DNA of 64,000 nt from contig NZ_MAOI01000101.1 of NCBI RefSeq assembly GCF_001884235.1, positions 168,228-232,227 of the forward strand. The letters are read 5' to 3'. Source of the stretch: Bacillus paramycoides. Its GTDB lineage: Bacteria > Bacillota > Bacilli > Bacillales > Bacillaceae_G. Shown one piece after another: positions 63,332-64,000 of the stretch (position 1 is its first letter; every line of letters starts with the position of its first letter). The position numbers were made by a program, and so were the translations under genes. The notes below the pieces were generated by a model. The model did no database searches. It was not told the origin of the DNA and saw only the letters and a program-made list of their open reading frames with translations.

Positions 63332-64000
63332 ATTTGTTATATTATATTCTATACCACAGATACTTCATATGATGGAAATATAGTTGACGGAAAGATTTCC
63401 GATGATAATATCCAAGAAGGGGCAATGTGTGGTAAACCCCCTGAAAAATCTACAATAGAAAAGGTTTGGGACGGTATTGTAGAAGGTACGGGACAAGCTG
63501 TTGAAGATACAGTAGAAGGATTTAAGGCACTTGGTAAATGGGAGACGTGGGAAAACATGGGGAATGCCGCCCTACACCCTATTGATACCCTTAGTACCAT
63601 GTATAATGTATTGTCAGATTCATTTATTAATGATGTAATAAATGGTGACGCAGAAAGTCGTGCAAAATGGGGAAGTTATGCTTTAACTCAAGTTGGTTTA
63701 GGACTTATTGGTGATAAAGGAATAAGCAAAGTCACTACACTCGCAAAGGGTGTGAGTGTAGCAAAATTCTCAGAAGGTATTTCGCATTTTACAAATAATT
63801 TACCATTGAAAGACCGATTTGCATTCGCAGGTGCTAGTGGCTTTGGAAGCACTCAGATAAAAACTTTTGAAGCTTTACAAGAAGCCCGTGATACATTTAT
63901 GTTTTCCGAAACTGGTGGAAGAAATAGAGTCAAAGATGTACAAGAAGTCATACAGGATTATGCTGATAAAGTTCTTGATAGAGTAAATGTAAAAAATGAT
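63323..64000 (+). pseudogene. 5'-truncated LXG-type polymorphic toxin (runs off the window)
   Basis: One frame is open from 63323 (after TGA at 63320-63322) to the window end. It reads YTTDTSYDGNIVDGKISDDN, then TIEKVWDGIVEGTGQAVEDTVEGFKALGKWETWENMGNAALHP...WGSYALTQVGLGLIGDKG, which I recognise as the pre-toxin central region of LXG toxins of the B. cereus group. The N-terminal LXG/WXG delivery domain is missing; coding begins directly at the previous gene's terminator, without start or RBS (first ATG in frame is at 63425). The toxic domain would lie beyond 64000. Its delivery system type, T7SS, is encoded at 23-36 kb. Confidence 0.6.

Overview
The window looks like chromosome of a Bacillus cereus-group bacterium. 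The DNA is AT-rich, ribosome binding sites are strong Gram-positive type (AGGAGG-like), TTG and GTG starts are common, and several genes match Bacillus families I know (YpjP, Amj, BrxA, YpgQ, YpgR, SsbB). A second, type 2 IleRS and an archaeal-type AspRS fit that group. No rRNA, tRNA, CRISPR array or complete insertion sequence was seen.

Layout. 1-20.6 kb is mostly metabolic and accessory: a serine hydrolase, PAP2 phosphatase plus HSL-type esterase with an AraC regulator, a truncated VOC protein, an S41 protease, YpjP, an EcsAB/YthPQ-like ABC exporter, acetyltransferases, HAD phosphatases, a TrmO-like enzyme, an Asp/Glu racemase, an iron alcohol dehydrogenase with a GntP permease, Amj (lipid II flippase) and an SNF-family symporter behind a T-box leader with a Leu (CUC) specifier. 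21.1-23.2 kb is a debris zone: a decayed peptide-permease gene, small acidic (immunity-like) proteins and broken gene ends.

23.2-35.7 kb is the standout. One minus-strand operon encodes a type VII (WXG100/ESX) secretion system of unusual composition. In transcription order it has a vWA protein, a PP2C phosphatase, a YukD/EsaB ubiquitin-like protein, an FHA-less EccC-like ATPase, a WXG100 protein, a kinase-TM-TPR protein and a 942-residue membrane-anchored repeat protein, followed by an SseB-domain gene. The vWA/PP2C/kinase trio resembles the TerY-P phosphorylation triad. The kinase-TM-ectodomain protein has the architecture of EssB but keeps apparent catalytic residues. No EsaA or EssA is recognisable.

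35.9-62.3 kb is nearly all on the minus strand. It holds three T-box-controlled aminoacyl-tRNA synthetases (archaeal-type AspRS, IleRS2, ArgRS), a MurF-like gene with an internal deletion, a secreted M36 (fungalysin) protease, a TetR/DUF418 pair, a 1400-residue TPR protein with an embedded C39-like cysteine-peptidase domain, methyltransferases, a DUF2085 pair, bacilliredoxin BrxA, a DCC-type redox protein, YpgR, SsbB, a Bax-inhibitor-1 protein, an ABC-F ATPase and YpgQ. 62.3-64 kb holds a Q/N/P/Y-rich protein behind a sporulation-type promoter (sigma-E/K-like -10). It ends in a 5'-truncated LXG-type polymorphic-toxin fragment that runs off the window; such toxins are the usual cargo of systems like the one at 23-36 kb.
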